From the NCBI GenBank assembly GCA_036796435.1, contig DAIRCY010000036.1, forward strand, positions 1 to 23,322: a DNA stretch of 23,322 nucleotides, read 5' to 3'. Positions 1 through 7,332 of the stretch are shown one piece after another (the stretch's first letter is position 1; each line of letters starts with the position of its first letter). A program made the translations under genes and the position numbers. This DNA comes from JAJYVT01 sp036796435 (lineage in GTDB: Bacteria > Actinomycetota > Acidimicrobiia > Acidimicrobiales > RAAP-2). Under the pieces are notes generated by a model that had not been told where the DNA came from, searched no databases, and saw only the letters and a list, made by a program, of their open reading frames with translations.

Positions 1-1301
1 GACGAGACCTCCTCGACGTAGGCGCGAGCGCGCGCCGGTTCGCCCGCCGCCAGGTGCGCCTCCATGGCCGCGTAGACGCGTCGCTCGCGGCTGCTCCCGG
101 GTGGGCTCAACCTCACCGCCTCGTCCAGGTGGAGCTGGGCGAGCGCCATGTGCCAGGTGCCGGCCTCCTCGACGCCCGCAGCCTCGAGCTCTGCGGCCAC
201 CGCTTCGCTCGGGCCGAGCGTCGACGCAGACAGGTGCCCGAGCGCTTCAGCGCCGAAGGTAAGCCGCGCAGCCTCGCCATGGAGACGGAACCTCTGGACC
301 GGCCCCAGGTCCCGGTAGATGGCGGAGTGGACGAGGTCGTGGGCGAAGCGCATGCGCGGACCGTCGACTGGCGATGCGGCCAGCTCTTCGACCAGCCCGG
401 CGTCCACCAGCTCTTGCAGGGCGCCGAGCGGGTCGTCGACCCCGGCCAGCGTCGCGGCGACGGTCGAAGAGAACTCGTGGCCGAGCACCGCGCCGGCAAC
501 CACGAGTGATCGCGCGTGCCTGCTCAGTCCGGCCTGCCGGGCGAGGATCGTGCTGGAGATGTCGCGCGGGACCGGTAGGGGCCCCTTGCCGTGCTCGAGC
601 TCGTCGGTCGGGAGCTCGTTGAAAACGGCGGTCGCCCACATCGGGTTCCCTCCCGTATGGCGTCGCACGCGGGCGACCGCCTGCTGCGACACCTTCTGGC
701 CAAGACCGGCTGCGAGGTCGACCAGCTCGTCGTCCGCCAGGCCGCCCAAGCGCAGCCACTTGCCCTTGGAGGAAACGAGCCGGCGCCACCCATCGCCGAG
801 GTCGCCAGGGAAGGGCGGGCGGGCCACCGCCAGGGTCAACATCGGCACGGCGGTCAGGCGGCGCAGAGCGAACAGGAGTGCTGCGGCCGACGGCGGGTCG
901 GACCAGTGGAGGTCGTCCAGGACGAGAACCACCGGTCCGCCCGCCGCCAGGGACGCCAGCCGCGGGACGAGACCGGAGCCGACAGCCAGCGGGTCGGCGC
1001 CCGGCAGCGGGGGCCGGGCAGCGGACCGCCCGCGCTGCCGCAGATCGAGCTCGGTCAGGAGCGAGGCGACGACCCCCCACGACAGGTTCCGCTCGGACAC
1101 CTCGCCGCTGGACCACAGCCACACGGCCGCGACGAGCTGCCGCGCGAGCTCGTTGACCAGCGAGGTCTTGCCCATCCCGCCGTCACCCTCGACGACGACG
1201 ACGCGCGGCTCCCCAGTCCCCGCGAACGCCCGGCGCGCCTCGGCGCGAAGCGCGCCCAGCTCGTCGCGGCGGCCGACGAACAGCCCGGGATGCGTAGCTC
1301 T
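1..1301 (-). CDS. AAA-type ATPase domain of a large regulator (partial at both ends)
   Basis: This is one open minus-strand frame running from the N-gap to the window edge. Counting from the gap, it has an FVGRRDEL entry motif at residues 8-15, a Walker A motif GDGGMGKTS at about 39-47 and a Walker B stretch VVLVLDDLHWSD at about 124-134, followed by helical repeat-like sequence ending in EARRV/AAGEPARARAYVEE-type TPR-like segments. The order fits the AAA_16 ATPase plus TPR architecture of large actinobacterial LuxR-type (LAL/MalT-like) regulators, and also of some adenylate-cyclase-linked ATPases. The effector domain, expected at the C terminus in LuxR types, lies outside the window, so the output function is unknown. 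The start codon lies in or beyond the gap at 1302-1311. The family assignment is secure; the regulatory role is inferred. Confidence 0.8.
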
Positions 1302-1311
1302 NNNNNNNNNN
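1302..1311. other. Assembly gap (10 N)
   Basis: Ten consecutive N. The same number occurs at the two other gaps, so 10 is a nominal placeholder rather than a measured distance. It hides the 5' end of the ATPase gene and its promoter. Confidence 0.95.
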
Positions 1312-1322
1312 CCTCAATCTTT

Positions 1323-1340
1323 GCGCCGGCGCGCCGGCGC
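1323..1340. repeat. 18-bp perfect GC-only palindrome beside the gap
   Basis: The sequence gcgccggcgcgccggcgc equals its own reverse complement. It starts 11 nt from the gap and touches the larger inverted repeat at 1341-1425. Such a hairpin could explain why the assembly broke here. It could also be part of the transcription stop downstream of the collagen-like gene. Confidence 0.7.
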
Positions 1341-1425
1341 CCTGACGGCCCGACCGCGCCATCGGGCCTGGGCTCCGGAGCCGCGGGGGCGACGAAGCGG
1401 CCACGTTGGCGCGGTCGGCGTCAGG
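1341..1425 (-). terminator. Large stem-loop abutting the collagen-like gene stop codon
   Basis: The left arm is cctgacg (1341-1347) plus ccgaccgcgcca (1350-1361); the right arm is tggcgcggtcgg (1407-1418) plus cgtcagg (1419-1425). All 19 arm bases pair, with a 2-nt bulge at 1348-1349. The loop of about 45 nt contains a further 12-bp palindrome, ggctccggagcc (1371-1382). The right arm ends one base before the stop codon at 1426-1428. There is no T-tract, as is common in actinobacteria, so a terminator or mRNA 3' stabiliser is inferred from position and structure. Confidence 0.65.
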
Positions 1426-2445
1426 TCATGCGGTGCCGAAGGCAACCAGGCTCGGGCCGGACATCGTCACGGTGTCGCTCCCTGTTGCGACCTCGCAGTT
1501 CAGCGAGACCACGTGGGTGCCGGCCGGTACGTTCGCCACGAACAGGTTCGTGCCGATGTTCTCCTGATAGCTCGAGTTTGAGCCTGTGAAGTATGTAGAT
1601 GTGGACAACGCGGCATTCTCGACATACCCCGTATGGGGAGTCGGGTTCGACACGCCCGCACTCTGGGCGAGGAAGAATGTTGTCAGCACGATTTCACAAG
1701 CCGCCTGGTCGTACATGCTCCCCGAGTTTGTCCCCCGATGTATCCAGGGCGAGACGCTCGCGTACGCCACGACGTTGCCCGAAGAGGGCAAATCGATCGT
1801 CGCGGCCGCGAGGGGGACGTAGTTCGACCCACTGATGGACCTCGTCGTGCCCTGGCCGCCCGCCGACATGATGATTCCTGGAGGTCCCTGCGGCCCGGTT
1901 GTGCCCTTTGTGCCCTTTGTGCCCTTTGTGCCCTTTGTGCCCTTCGGCCCCCGCGGCCCGGTTGTGCCCTTTGTGCCCTTCGGCCCCCGCGGGCCGGTTG
2001 TCCCCTTTGTGCCCTTCGGTCCCTGCGGCCCGACCAGGTGGGTGCCCGTCGACGGCCACCCCGAAGAGCCCTTCGGCCCGTACAGCGTCTCGGTTGTCGT
2101 GTCGAGGTAGAAGCCCCCGACCGAGCCGACGCTCGTCGTCGGTGTCGACGAGCCGCTCAGCACCGTCCGTCCGTTGGCCCCCGCGGGGCCCGGAGGGCCG
2201 ACCTGGTTCCAGGAGATCGGCGTCTCGTCGCGCCGGCAGGCCGCCGCTGTGGGAACGACCCGGAGCGTTCCCGCGCCCGAGCCGCCCCCAACGCTCTTGT
2301 AGCAGGCGTGGATCACCCCCGATGTCGAGGGAGAGGATGATCCGGCTGCGTACGCCACCCCTCCGCCGCCCATCGCCATCGCCGCGACAGCTCCTCCGAT
2401 GGCCCACCTTCTCGTCGTGGCCCAGCTCTTCTTCTTGTCAACCAT
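1426..2445 (-). CDS. Exported collagen-like (Gly-X-Y repeat) protein
   Basis: The product has 339 residues. The N terminus has the basic start MVDKKK, then a hydrophobic stretch (about 14-34) ending in AYAA, which looks like a signal peptide or anchor. Next comes IHACYK...CRRDETPISWNQ, a Cys-containing module often seen before collagen repeats in actinobacterial secreted proteins, followed by GPPGPAGANG. The main repeat is 17 uninterrupted Gly-X-Y triplets at residues 139-189, rich in GTK, GPK and GPR. The remaining 150 residues are Thr/Ser/Gly-rich, beta-type, and contain Cys250 and Cys317. The start is fixed by AAGGAGG (2451-2457), 5 nt upstream. The upstream small ORF overlaps it by 8 nt, suggesting translational coupling. 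A surface or matrix role with a collagen triple helix is likely; the ligand is unknown. The nine-base repeat makes length variation between strains likely. Confidence 0.88.
   Translation of the reverse strand: MVDKKKSWATTRRWAIGGAVAAMAMGGGGVAYAAGSSSPSTSGVIHACYKSVGGGSGAGTLRVVPTAAACRRDETPISWNQVGPPGPAGANGRTVLSGSSTPTTSVGSVGGFYLDTTTETLYGPKGSSGWPSTGTHLVGPQGPKGTKGTTGPRGPKGTKGTTGPRGPKGTKGTKGTKGTKGTTGPQGPPGIIMSAGGQGTTRSISGSNYVPLAAATIDLPSSGNVVAYASVSPWIHRGTNSGSMYDQAACEIVLTTFFLAQSAGVSNPTPHTGYVENAALSTSTYFTGSNSSYQENIGTNLFVANVPAGTHVVSLNCEVATGSDTVTMSGPSLVAFGTA
1879..2031 (-). repeat. Tandem repeats encoding the collagen-like Gly-X-Y region
   Basis: Two levels of repetition are visible. A 9-bp unit (tgtgccctt on the plus strand, encoding Gly-Thr-Lys) is iterated about five times at 1897-1941. 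A 36-bp unit encoding GPRGPKGTKGTT recurs across the rest. All units are multiples of three, so gain or loss changes repeat number without breaking the frame. Confidence 0.85.
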
Positions 2446-2722
2446 GGTCTCCTCCTTGTCTCGCGCATCGGTCGTTCACCGGCTCTCCCGACTCGTTCGC
2501 CCCTCGACCACGGACCGGCCGTTGTCGAGAGACGGTCCGGGGTGGTCCTGTGCGTCGATCGGCCTTCGAGTCGGATGCTCTGGAGCGCGCCTCGAGGCCG
2601 TCTTCGATGAGGCCCACCAGCTCCATCAACCCGATGAAGGCGCGGCGGTCGCAGCCCGAGCACTTCACGTCTCCCACCAGCCTCCCCTCCCTGTCCCGCG
2701 CCACTTCGATCACCGCCCTCAC
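2438..2722 (-). CDS. Small hypothetical protein with a CxxC motif
   Basis: The product would have 94 residues from a GTG start. The start is supported by GGGAGGG at 2728-2734, 5 nt upstream. Residues 1-46 look like a genuine small domain: an alternating beta-type start (VIEVARD), then VKCSGCDRR (Cys21, Cys24) and a helix GLMELVGLIEDGLE. Residues 50-94 are polar and Arg-rich and may be disordered. Its stop overlaps the start of the collagen-like gene by 8 nt in the arrangement of a coupled pair, which argues that it is translated. The CxxC pair could bind metal or be redox-active. I do not recognise the family. Nothing supported was seen in the 247 bases upstream (2723-2969). Confidence 0.5.
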   Translation of the reverse strand: MRAVIEVARDREGRLVGDVKCSGCDRRAFIGLMELVGLIEDGLEARSRASDSKADRRTGPPRTVSRQRPVRGRGANESGEPVNDRCARQGGDHG

Positions 2723-2969
2723 GTGTGCCCTCCCGACGGCGTGGCGCGCACCGGACCACGATGAACGCTTCCAGGGCGGTTGTCCCCAGGGAATCTCCCC
2801 AGTCCTTGCGCCGAATCGCTCCCCAGGCTGACGGACGCGCTTGCGTTCGCCATGACGATGAGCGGGGCGGGAGTCGATTGCCCCGACGAGCCACCGTCCG
2901 GATCTACGAGGCTTGCAAGATGTGGGTAGCCGACGAGGCGACGGTCGACGAGTAGGCGATCCCGAGCAG

Positions 2970-3197
2970 ATGGTGACGCGGGCTGGCGACTGGAAGGAAG
3001 TGAAGAACCGCTACTCGTACTTGGATGGCGCGTCCGCTACCGTGCGAACATACGCGCGCCTCGGGAATTCCGACGTGCGATCCAATTCCGGTGGTGACAA
3101 GGCTTCTTTCGAGGAGCTGATCGCCGAGGTCCGAGTGCTCTGCGAGCAGGTCGTGGAGTTGACCGGCGCCTTGGCGGCAAGCAGGGAGAGGGTCTGA
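2970..3197 (+). CDS. Small hypothetical ORF with a helical C terminus
   Basis: The reading frame gives 75 residues from ATG at 2970, with no clear ribosome binding site. The middle (residues about 10-45) is polar; the last 30 residues (SFEELIAEVRVLCEQVVELTGALAASRERV) form a convincing amphipathic helix or coiled coil. Codons such as ttg gat, aca tac, aat tcc and gct tct are AT-richer in third positions than in neighbouring genes, which could mean transferred or decaying DNA. A coding-like segment follows in another frame. The family is not recognised. Confidence 0.35.
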   Translation: MVTRAGDWKEVKNRYSYLDGASATVRTYARLGNSDVRSNSGGDKASFEELIAEVRVLCEQVVELTGALAASRERV

Positions 3198-3405
3198 CCA
3201 CCCTGCCCGGTGAGGTCGAGCACGTCCGCGACGCCGAGCAGTACCAGATCGTCGCCAAGGGGAACGATGCCCCGATAGTCGTGTTGGACGAGACCGGCTG
3301 GTCGCTCACCCCGACCCGTCGTCCGCGCGTGACGCGCCGGGGCCCGGCGCGGCGCGCCCGACGTCAGGTGGCCGGCGCAGCCCCGGTCGTCGTGGCCGTG
3401 GGACC
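3191..3405 (+). pseudogene. Coding-like segment without a start, possibly a decayed gene
   Basis: A frame different from that of the ORF ending at 3197 reads through as protein-like sequence: GEVEHVRDAEQYQIVAKG followed by NDAPIVVLDETGWSLTP, after which it becomes Arg/Pro-rich and runs into the antisense of the next gene. There is no convincing start, and the join to the preceding ORF looks like a frameshift. DETGW also occurs around a catalytic Asp of IS66-type transposases, and the preceding coiled coil would fit the N terminus of such a protein, but the flanking residues do not match well. I treat it as possible gene debris. Confidence 0.2.
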
Positions 3406-3861
3406 TCAGGCCCCGGCGGCCTCGAGACGCGCCAGGATCTTCGAGATCGCGTCGTCCTGGGCGAGGAGATGCGCCTGGATCTGCTTGGCCTCCTCCAGCA
3501 CCGCCGCCGCGTCGTCGTAGGTGGCCTCCGCGCGCTTGTCGGCCGCCTTGGCCTGGATGTTCTGTCCGACGATGATCACGGGGAGCAGCACCAACTGGAG
3601 GAAGCTGGAAGAGATCCACAGGATCAGCAACTGCGTCGAGTGGATGTTGTCGGGAAGGCTGATGAACGCGATGGCGGCGAACACGTACGCAGCCCACATC
3701 GTGCCGACGATCACCGTGAGCCGGAGGCCCACCTTCGCGTTCAGCCGCCCGACCGCACTGTCGCCGTGGGCGGTCATCGCCACGTCGTGGACCTTGGTCG
3801 GCCCCTTCGCCTTCCGGAGCTCCATGTGGGGGTGGGGGACGTAGTCGTACAGAGCAGACAT
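3406..3861 (-). CDS. DUF1003-like two-helix membrane protein
   Basis: The product has 151 residues. An N-terminal cytosolic segment (1-45) precedes two membrane helices (about 48-69 and 77-98). The second helix runs into IIVGQNIQAKAADKRAEATYDD and a long charged helix (about 105-148) with coiled-coil character. The layout of two helices, a GQN-x-Q turn and a charged tail resembles the DUF1003 family of small bacterial inner-membrane proteins, whose function is unknown. The frame is open further upstream to 4032, but that extension overlaps the divergent gene and reads as low-complexity sequence, so ATG at 3859-3861 is preferred. No Shine-Dalgarno site is visible; CAAGAT lies 6 nt upstream. 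Confidence 0.78.
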   Translation of the reverse strand: MSALYDYVPHPHMELRKAKGPTKVHDVAMTAHGDSAVGRLNAKVGLRLTVIVGTMWAAYVFAAIAFISLPDNIHSTQLLILWISSSFLQLVLLPVIIVGQNIQAKAADKRAEATYDDAAAVLEEAKQIQAHLLAQDDAISKILARLEAAGA

Positions 3862-3943
3862 GCCGCGATCTTGACAGGTGCGCTGCGGCGGGGCTCGGGC
3901 ACCCGGCTCGCTGCACTCGCGGCGGATGGTGCAAGCTTCCTGG
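3862..3943. promoter_or_regulatory. Divergent promoter region with mirrored CAAGNT-N6-ATG
   Basis: This 82-bp spacer separates two divergent genes. On the minus strand CAAGAT (3868-3873) lies exactly 6 nt before ATG; on the plus strand CAAGCT (3932-3937) lies exactly 6 nt before ATG. Neither gene has a Shine-Dalgarno site. The hexamers resemble weak sigma-70 -10 elements (CANNNT) positioned for leaderless transcripts. Confidence 0.4.
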
Positions 3944-4513
3944 ATGGAACCCGACGCAACCCACGACGGTACGGACCTCGTGATCGACGACCACGGCCGC
4001 CCCGAACCTCCGCCGGTCGCGGACGAGGCCACGATGCTCGCGGCGTTCCTCGACTATCACCGGGCGACGTTCGCTTGGAAGTGCCGCGGTCTCGACTCAG
4101 CCGGGCTCGCCGCCAGGACCGCCGCGTCCACGATGACCCTCGGCGGGATGATGAAGCACCTCGCCCTCGTCGAGGACGGGTGGTTCTCCCACTCGTTGTT
4201 CGCCAACCCCTATGCCGCGCCGTGGGATGCCGTCGACTGGGAGTCCGACCCCGACTGGGAGTGGCGCACCGCCGCCGACGACAGCCCCGAGGTGTTGCGC
4301 GGCCTTTGGGAGTCGGCCGTCGAGCGGTCGAGACAGCTGTTCGCCGACGCCCTCGCCGACGGGGGGCTCGACCGGGTCGCCGAACGCAAGTGGCCGGACG
4401 GACGGGCACCGAGTCTTCGCTGGATCATGGTGCACATGATTGAGGAGTACGCGCGCCACAACGGCCACGCGGACCTCCTCCGTGAAGCCGTGGACGGCGA
4501 GACCGGCGAGTAG
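3944..4513 (+). CDS. DinB-family (DUF664-like) putative thiol-dependent enzyme
   Basis: The product has 189 residues from ATG at 3944. After a short acidic leader come ATMLAAFLDYHRATFAWKCRGL, TLGGMMKHLALVEDGWF and the C-terminal HMIEEYARHNGHADLLRE. This is the DinB/DUF664 four-helix fold, with three conserved histidines (MMKH, the HMIEEYARH segment and NGH) placed to bind a divalent metal. DUF664-type proteins in actinobacteria are related to mycothiol-dependent S-transferases and isomerases; the substrate here is unknown. A longer frame from 3878 exists, but its extra residues look non-coding and overlap the promoter region. The gene is convergent with the dCTP deaminase gene. Confidence 0.85.
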   Translation: MEPDATHDGTDLVIDDHGRPEPPPVADEATMLAAFLDYHRATFAWKCRGLDSAGLAARTAASTMTLGGMMKHLALVEDGWFSHSLFANPYAAPWDAVDWESDPDWEWRTAADDSPEVLRGLWESAVERSRQLFADALADGGLDRVAERKWPDGRAPSLRWIMVHMIEEYARHNGHADLLREAVDGETGE

Positions 4514-4544
4514 GCGGGCAAGGTCGAGCTCGGCGTCGCCGGAC

Positions 4545-4558
4545 CGCCGGCGCCGGCG
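4545..4558. terminator. GC palindrome between convergent genes
   Basis: The sequence cgccggcgccggcg is a perfect 14-bp palindrome lying between the stop codons of the DinB-family and dCTP deaminase genes. It has no T-tract. A bidirectional terminator is inferred from its position. Confidence 0.4.
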
Positions 4559-4559
4559 C

Positions 4560-5702
4560 CTACCTGCGGAAGTAGCGGCTGAGGGTTTCGCCCTGCCGCT
4601 GGTAGGACGACCCGATGGTGGGGCCGTAGAGGATCTCGGGGCGTTCGAGCATCCGTTCGAAGGTGAGCTTGCAGACCGTCTGACCGTGCTCGATCATGAA
4701 GGGCACGTCGTGCGCGCGGACCTCGAGCGCCGCCCGAGACCCGTGGAAGGCGCTGGCCGGGTCGAAGCCGAATCCCGGGTCGAAGAAGCCCGCGTAGTGC
4801 GTCCTCAGCTCCCCGCTCGTCGGGTCGTACGCGGTCATCTCCGCGGCGAGGTCCGGCGGCACCGAGACTGCGTCGTCGGACATGAGCAGATAGAACTTGT
4901 TGGGAGAGAGCACGAGCCGGTCGCCGGACTCGCGCACGACCGGGTTCCAGAACGGCTCGGGGTCGAGCTCGCCCGACCGGGAGAGGTCGAGGAGTGGTGC
5001 GTGCTCCCGGGCGGAGTAGCCCACCCGCCCCTGCTCGTCGCCGCGCAGGTCGAGTCCGAGGAAGAGCCCGTTTGACAAGATGAGCTCGTCGCCGGGCACG
5101 GGCCGATCGGCGCGGAAGAGGAGCGGTCGGCGTTCGTGGACCTCGCGGATCTCTGTGTCGGTGAGGGTCGGCCTTCCGATGGCGAGGCGGAGCTGGTTCA
5201 ACGCCAGGTCCTCCCGCACGCGGATGGCGAAGGAGAGAGGCACGACTTCGAGATAGAGGGAGCCGTCGTAGCCGTTGGCGATCTCGTCGAACCGTTCGCT
5301 GCGGTCGGTGACCACCCGCGTGAAGACGTCGATCCTGCCCGTGGAGCTCTTCGGGTTCGCCTTGCCGCGCAGGCCCTCGGGGAGGTGGAGCTGCTCCTTG
5401 AGCTCCACCAGGTACGGGTGGCCGACCTCGAGCATGGCGCCACGCCGCAGGTCGATCTCATCGAGCGTGTACTCCTCGAGCTTGGTCTTCACGCAGTCGC
5501 GCCCCGGGAGGAAGCTGCAGCGGATCCGGTACGCCGTCTCACCGAGCCGCAGGTCGAGGCTGGCAGGCTGCACGTTCTCGGGCGGGATCTTGAACCGGCC
5601 TGCATCGACGTAGCCGGCGGTGATCGCGTGCTCGATGAGCTGGCCCGGCAGCACGCCGTCGGCGCCCCGCGACAGGCCGGACAAGTCCTGTGGTGCTGGC
5701 AC
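4560..5702 (-). CDS. dcd: dCTP deaminase, long duplicated-domain form
   Basis: The product has 380 residues. The enzyme converts dCTP to dUTP and ammonia, feeding dTMP synthesis. The N-terminal half has QPASLDLRLG (45-54) and KANPKSSTGRIDVF (114-127), which correspond to the dUTPase-fold nucleotide-binding and catalytic motifs of dCTP deaminases. The C-terminal half repeats the fold, with THYAGFFDPGFG (301-312) and LEVRAHDVPFMIEHGQ (326-341). This tandem form is about twice the length of the E. coli enzyme and corresponds to the single-chain DCD family (PF06559). The start is GTG at 5700-5702. No Shine-Dalgarno site is present, but TATCAT ends 6 nt before the start, supporting a leaderless mRNA. 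It is divergent from the PEBP-like gene across 50 bp. Confidence 0.92.
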   Translation of the reverse strand: MPAPQDLSGLSRGADGVLPGQLIEHAITAGYVDAGRFKIPPENVQPASLDLRLGETAYRIRCSFLPGRDCVKTKLEEYTLDEIDLRRGAMLEVGHPYLVELKEQLHLPEGLRGKANPKSSTGRIDVFTRVVTDRSERFDEIANGYDGSLYLEVVPLSFAIRVREDLALNQLRLAIGRPTLTDTEIREVHERRPLLFRADRPVPGDELILSNGLFLGLDLRGDEQGRVGYSAREHAPLLDLSRSGELDPEPFWNPVVRESGDRLVLSPNKFYLLMSDDAVSVPPDLAAEMTAYDPTSGELRTHYAGFFDPGFGFDPASAFHGSRAALEVRAHDVPFMIEHGQTVCKLTFERMLERPEILYGPTIGSSYQRQGETLSRYFRR

Positions 5703-5708
5703 GAGCGG

Positions 5709-5714
5709 ATGATA
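5709..5714 (-). promoter_or_regulatory. Putative -10 element TATCAT of dcd
   Basis: TATCAT on the minus strand ends 6 nt before the GTG start, where a leaderless promoter would place its -10 hexamer. No clear -35 was found. Confidence 0.5.
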
Positions 5715-5739
5715 GGTTGCGCCGGGACCTCGGACCGGG

Positions 5740-5745
5740 TAGACG
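5740..5745 (+). promoter_or_regulatory. Possible -10 element TAGACG of the PEBP-like gene
   Basis: TAGACG ends 7 nt before ATG at 5753. It matches TANNNT except for the last base. It shares the 50-bp divergent spacer with the dcd promoter. Confidence 0.3.
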
Positions 5746-5752
5746 GTGTCTC

Positions 5753-6244
5753 ATGGCAGGCACAGCGCTCACAATTCGCAGCTCCACCTTCGAGGACGGA
5801 GCGCCCATTCCGGCTTCGTCCGCCCACTCCATGGTGGGCGGCGAGAACAAGAGCCCGCACCTCACCTGGAGCGGTGTCCCGGCGGGCACGAAGAGCCTGG
5901 CCCTCACCTGCTGGGACCCTGACGCCCCGACCACCGTCGGGTTCTCCCACTGGGTGCGGGTCGGCATGCCGCCGTCGCTCACCGAGCTCGCAGAAGGCGC
6001 GGGCACCGAGAAGGGCGACTGGCAGGACGCGCTGACCGACTGGGGCGAGCGCGGCTACGGGGGGATGGCGCCTCCCGGGGGGGACCCCCCGCACCACTAC
6101 GTCTTCACCCTGTACGCGCTGGACGCGGAGGCGAAGGACCTGGGCCTGGACGAGACGGCGACCTACGCGAAGTTGCGCTTCCTCGTGCGGGGCCACGTTC
6201 TCGCGTCCGGCCAGATCACCGGGACGTTCGCCGTCAGGGGCTGA
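5753..6244 (+). CDS. YbhB/YbcL Raf-kinase-inhibitor-like (PEBP) protein
   Basis: The product has 163 residues. PEBP-family signatures are visible in order: GGENKSPHLTWSGVP (29-43), DPDAP (55-59), FSHWVR (64-69) and GGMAPPGGDPPHHYVFTLYALD (103-124), which form the conserved anion-binding pocket. No signal peptide is present, so it is probably cytosolic. Bacterial members are widespread but their substrate or partner is mostly unknown. ATG at 5753 was chosen because the protein then begins at the normal MAGTALTIRS family start; an upstream in-frame start at 5690 would overlap the dcd start. The stop is followed at once by a 12-bp palindrome. Confidence 0.9.
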   Translation: MAGTALTIRSSTFEDGAPIPASSAHSMVGGENKSPHLTWSGVPAGTKSLALTCWDPDAPTTVGFSHWVRVGMPPSLTELAEGAGTEKGDWQDALTDWGERGYGGMAPPGGDPPHHYVFTLYALDAEAKDLGLDETATYAKLRFLVRGHVLASGQITGTFAVRG

Positions 6245-6246
6245 CA

Positions 6247-6258
6247 CCGGGCGCCCGG
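6247..6258 (+). terminator. GC palindrome just after the PEBP-like gene
   Basis: The sequence ccgggcgcccgg begins 2 nt after the stop codon and is a perfect palindrome. No T-tract follows. The terminator role is inferred. Confidence 0.35.
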
Positions 6259-6310
6259 GAGGGGGCCGCAGCGGGCGCCCTGCGGAGGCTCCCGCCGCAC
6301 AGGCACGCGG

Positions 6311-6316
6311 TAACTT
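6311..6316 (+). promoter_or_regulatory. Putative -10 element TAACTT of the ABC exporter operon
   Basis: TAACTT ends 8 nt before the GTG start at 6325. There is no Shine-Dalgarno site in between, so a leaderless transcript is likely. Confidence 0.45.
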
Positions 6317-6324
6317 GGGTCGCC

Positions 6325-7332
6325 GTGGCCTCCCCACATTTCTCCTCGGGCTCCGACGCGCCCCCTGCCGCTGCGCTCACCGAGGGGTTCGACGGCGCGA
6401 GGGCGAGCGCCGCAGGGCTGGTCGTCGCCCGCGGCCTCGTGAAGAGGTTCGGGCAGTTCACCGCCGTCGACGGCGTCGACTTCGAGATCGAGCGCGGGGA
6501 GTGCTTCGGCTTCCTCGGACCCAACGGCGCCGGGAAGACCAGCACGATGCGGATGATCTCGTGCATGTCCCCGGTGTCCGGGGGAGTGCTGCGCGTGCTC
6601 GGCATGGATCCCGCGACCGACGGTCCGCGGATCCGGGCCCGCCTGGGCCTCGTCCCCCAGGAGGACTCCCTCGACCTCGAGCTCACGGTGCTCGACAACC
6701 TCATCGTCTACGCGCGCTACTTCGACATCCCGCGGGCGGAGGCTCGCAAACGTGCGGCCGCGCTCCTCGAGTTCGCGCAGCTCTCCGAGCGCGCCAACGA
6801 CAGGGTGGAGCCCTTGTCCGGCGGGATGAAGCGGCGGCTCACCATCGCCCGCGCCCTCGTCTCGCAGCCCGAGCTGATCATCTTGGACGAGCCGACCACC
6901 GGTCTCGACCCCCAGGCCAGGCACCTCCTGTGGGACCGGCTCTACAGGTTGAAACAGGAAGGGGTCACGCTGGTCGTCACGACCCACTACATGGAGGAAG
7001 CGGAACAGCTCTGCGACCGACTCGTGATCATGGACCACGGACGCTTCGCCGCTCACGGCACCCCGCGCGAGCTCATCGAGCGGTACTCCACGCGCGAGGT
7101 CGTCGAGCTGCGGTTCGCGAACGCGCAGGACCAGGTGGACGCGCTCCCGCTCGGCGAGCTCGCCCAGCGGATGGAGGTCCTCCCGGACCGTCTCCTCTTG
7201 TACACCGACGACGGCGACGCCATCCTGGCCGAGACCCACCGGCGGGGGCACTCGCCGGTGAGCGGGCTGGTTCGTCGCTCGACCCTCGAAGACGTCTTCC
7301 TCCGGCTGACCGGCCGGAGCCTCGTCGACTGA
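6325..7332 (+). CDS. ABC-2 type exporter, ATP-binding subunit
   Basis: The product has 335 residues. It powers the export channel formed by the next two genes. An Ala/Gly-rich leader of about 30 residues precedes a complete nucleotide-binding domain: Walker A GPNGAGKTS (65-73), Q-loop VPQED, signature LSGGM (164-168), Walker B LIILDEP (184-190), D-loop GLD and H-loop His221. A C-terminal extension (about 255-335) ends in TLEDVFLRLTGRSLVD, typical of drug/polysaccharide DrrA/NodI-like ATPases. The GTG start is placed by the TAACTT element and by absence of another good start. Its TGA stop overlaps the ATG of the first permease, so the two are translationally coupled. The substrate cannot be predicted. 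Confidence 0.93.
   Translation: MASPHFSSGSDAPPAAALTEGFDGARASAAGLVVARGLVKRFGQFTAVDGVDFEIERGECFGFLGPNGAGKTSTMRMISCMSPVSGGVLRVLGMDPATDGPRIRARLGLVPQEDSLDLELTVLDNLIVYARYFDIPRAEARKRAAALLEFAQLSERANDRVEPLSGGMKRRLTIARALVSQPELIILDEPTTGLDPQARHLLWDRLYRLKQEGVTLVVTTHYMEEAEQLCDRLVIMDHGRFAAHGTPRELIERYSTREVVELRFANAQDQVDALPLGELAQRMEVLPDRLLLYTDDGDAILAETHRRGHSPVSGLVRRSTLEDVFLRLTGRSLVD

Noticed and set aside
319..1581. Plus-strand open frames over the ATPase region and across the first gap
   Set aside because: They read as low-complexity Arg/Pro/Ser sequence and run through the N gap. The minus strand gives Walker A and B motifs in one frame.
2725..2955. A 76-codon plus-strand ORF upstream of the small CxxC gene
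   Set aside because: It is mostly Arg-rich without a ribosome binding site; only the last 20 residues look protein-like. This is not enough to call a gene.
4545..4558. Relation of this palindrome to the one at 1323-1340 as copies of one mobile repeat
   Set aside because: They share only GCCGGCGC-type sequence, which is frequent by chance at this GC content; no longer flanking similarity was seen.
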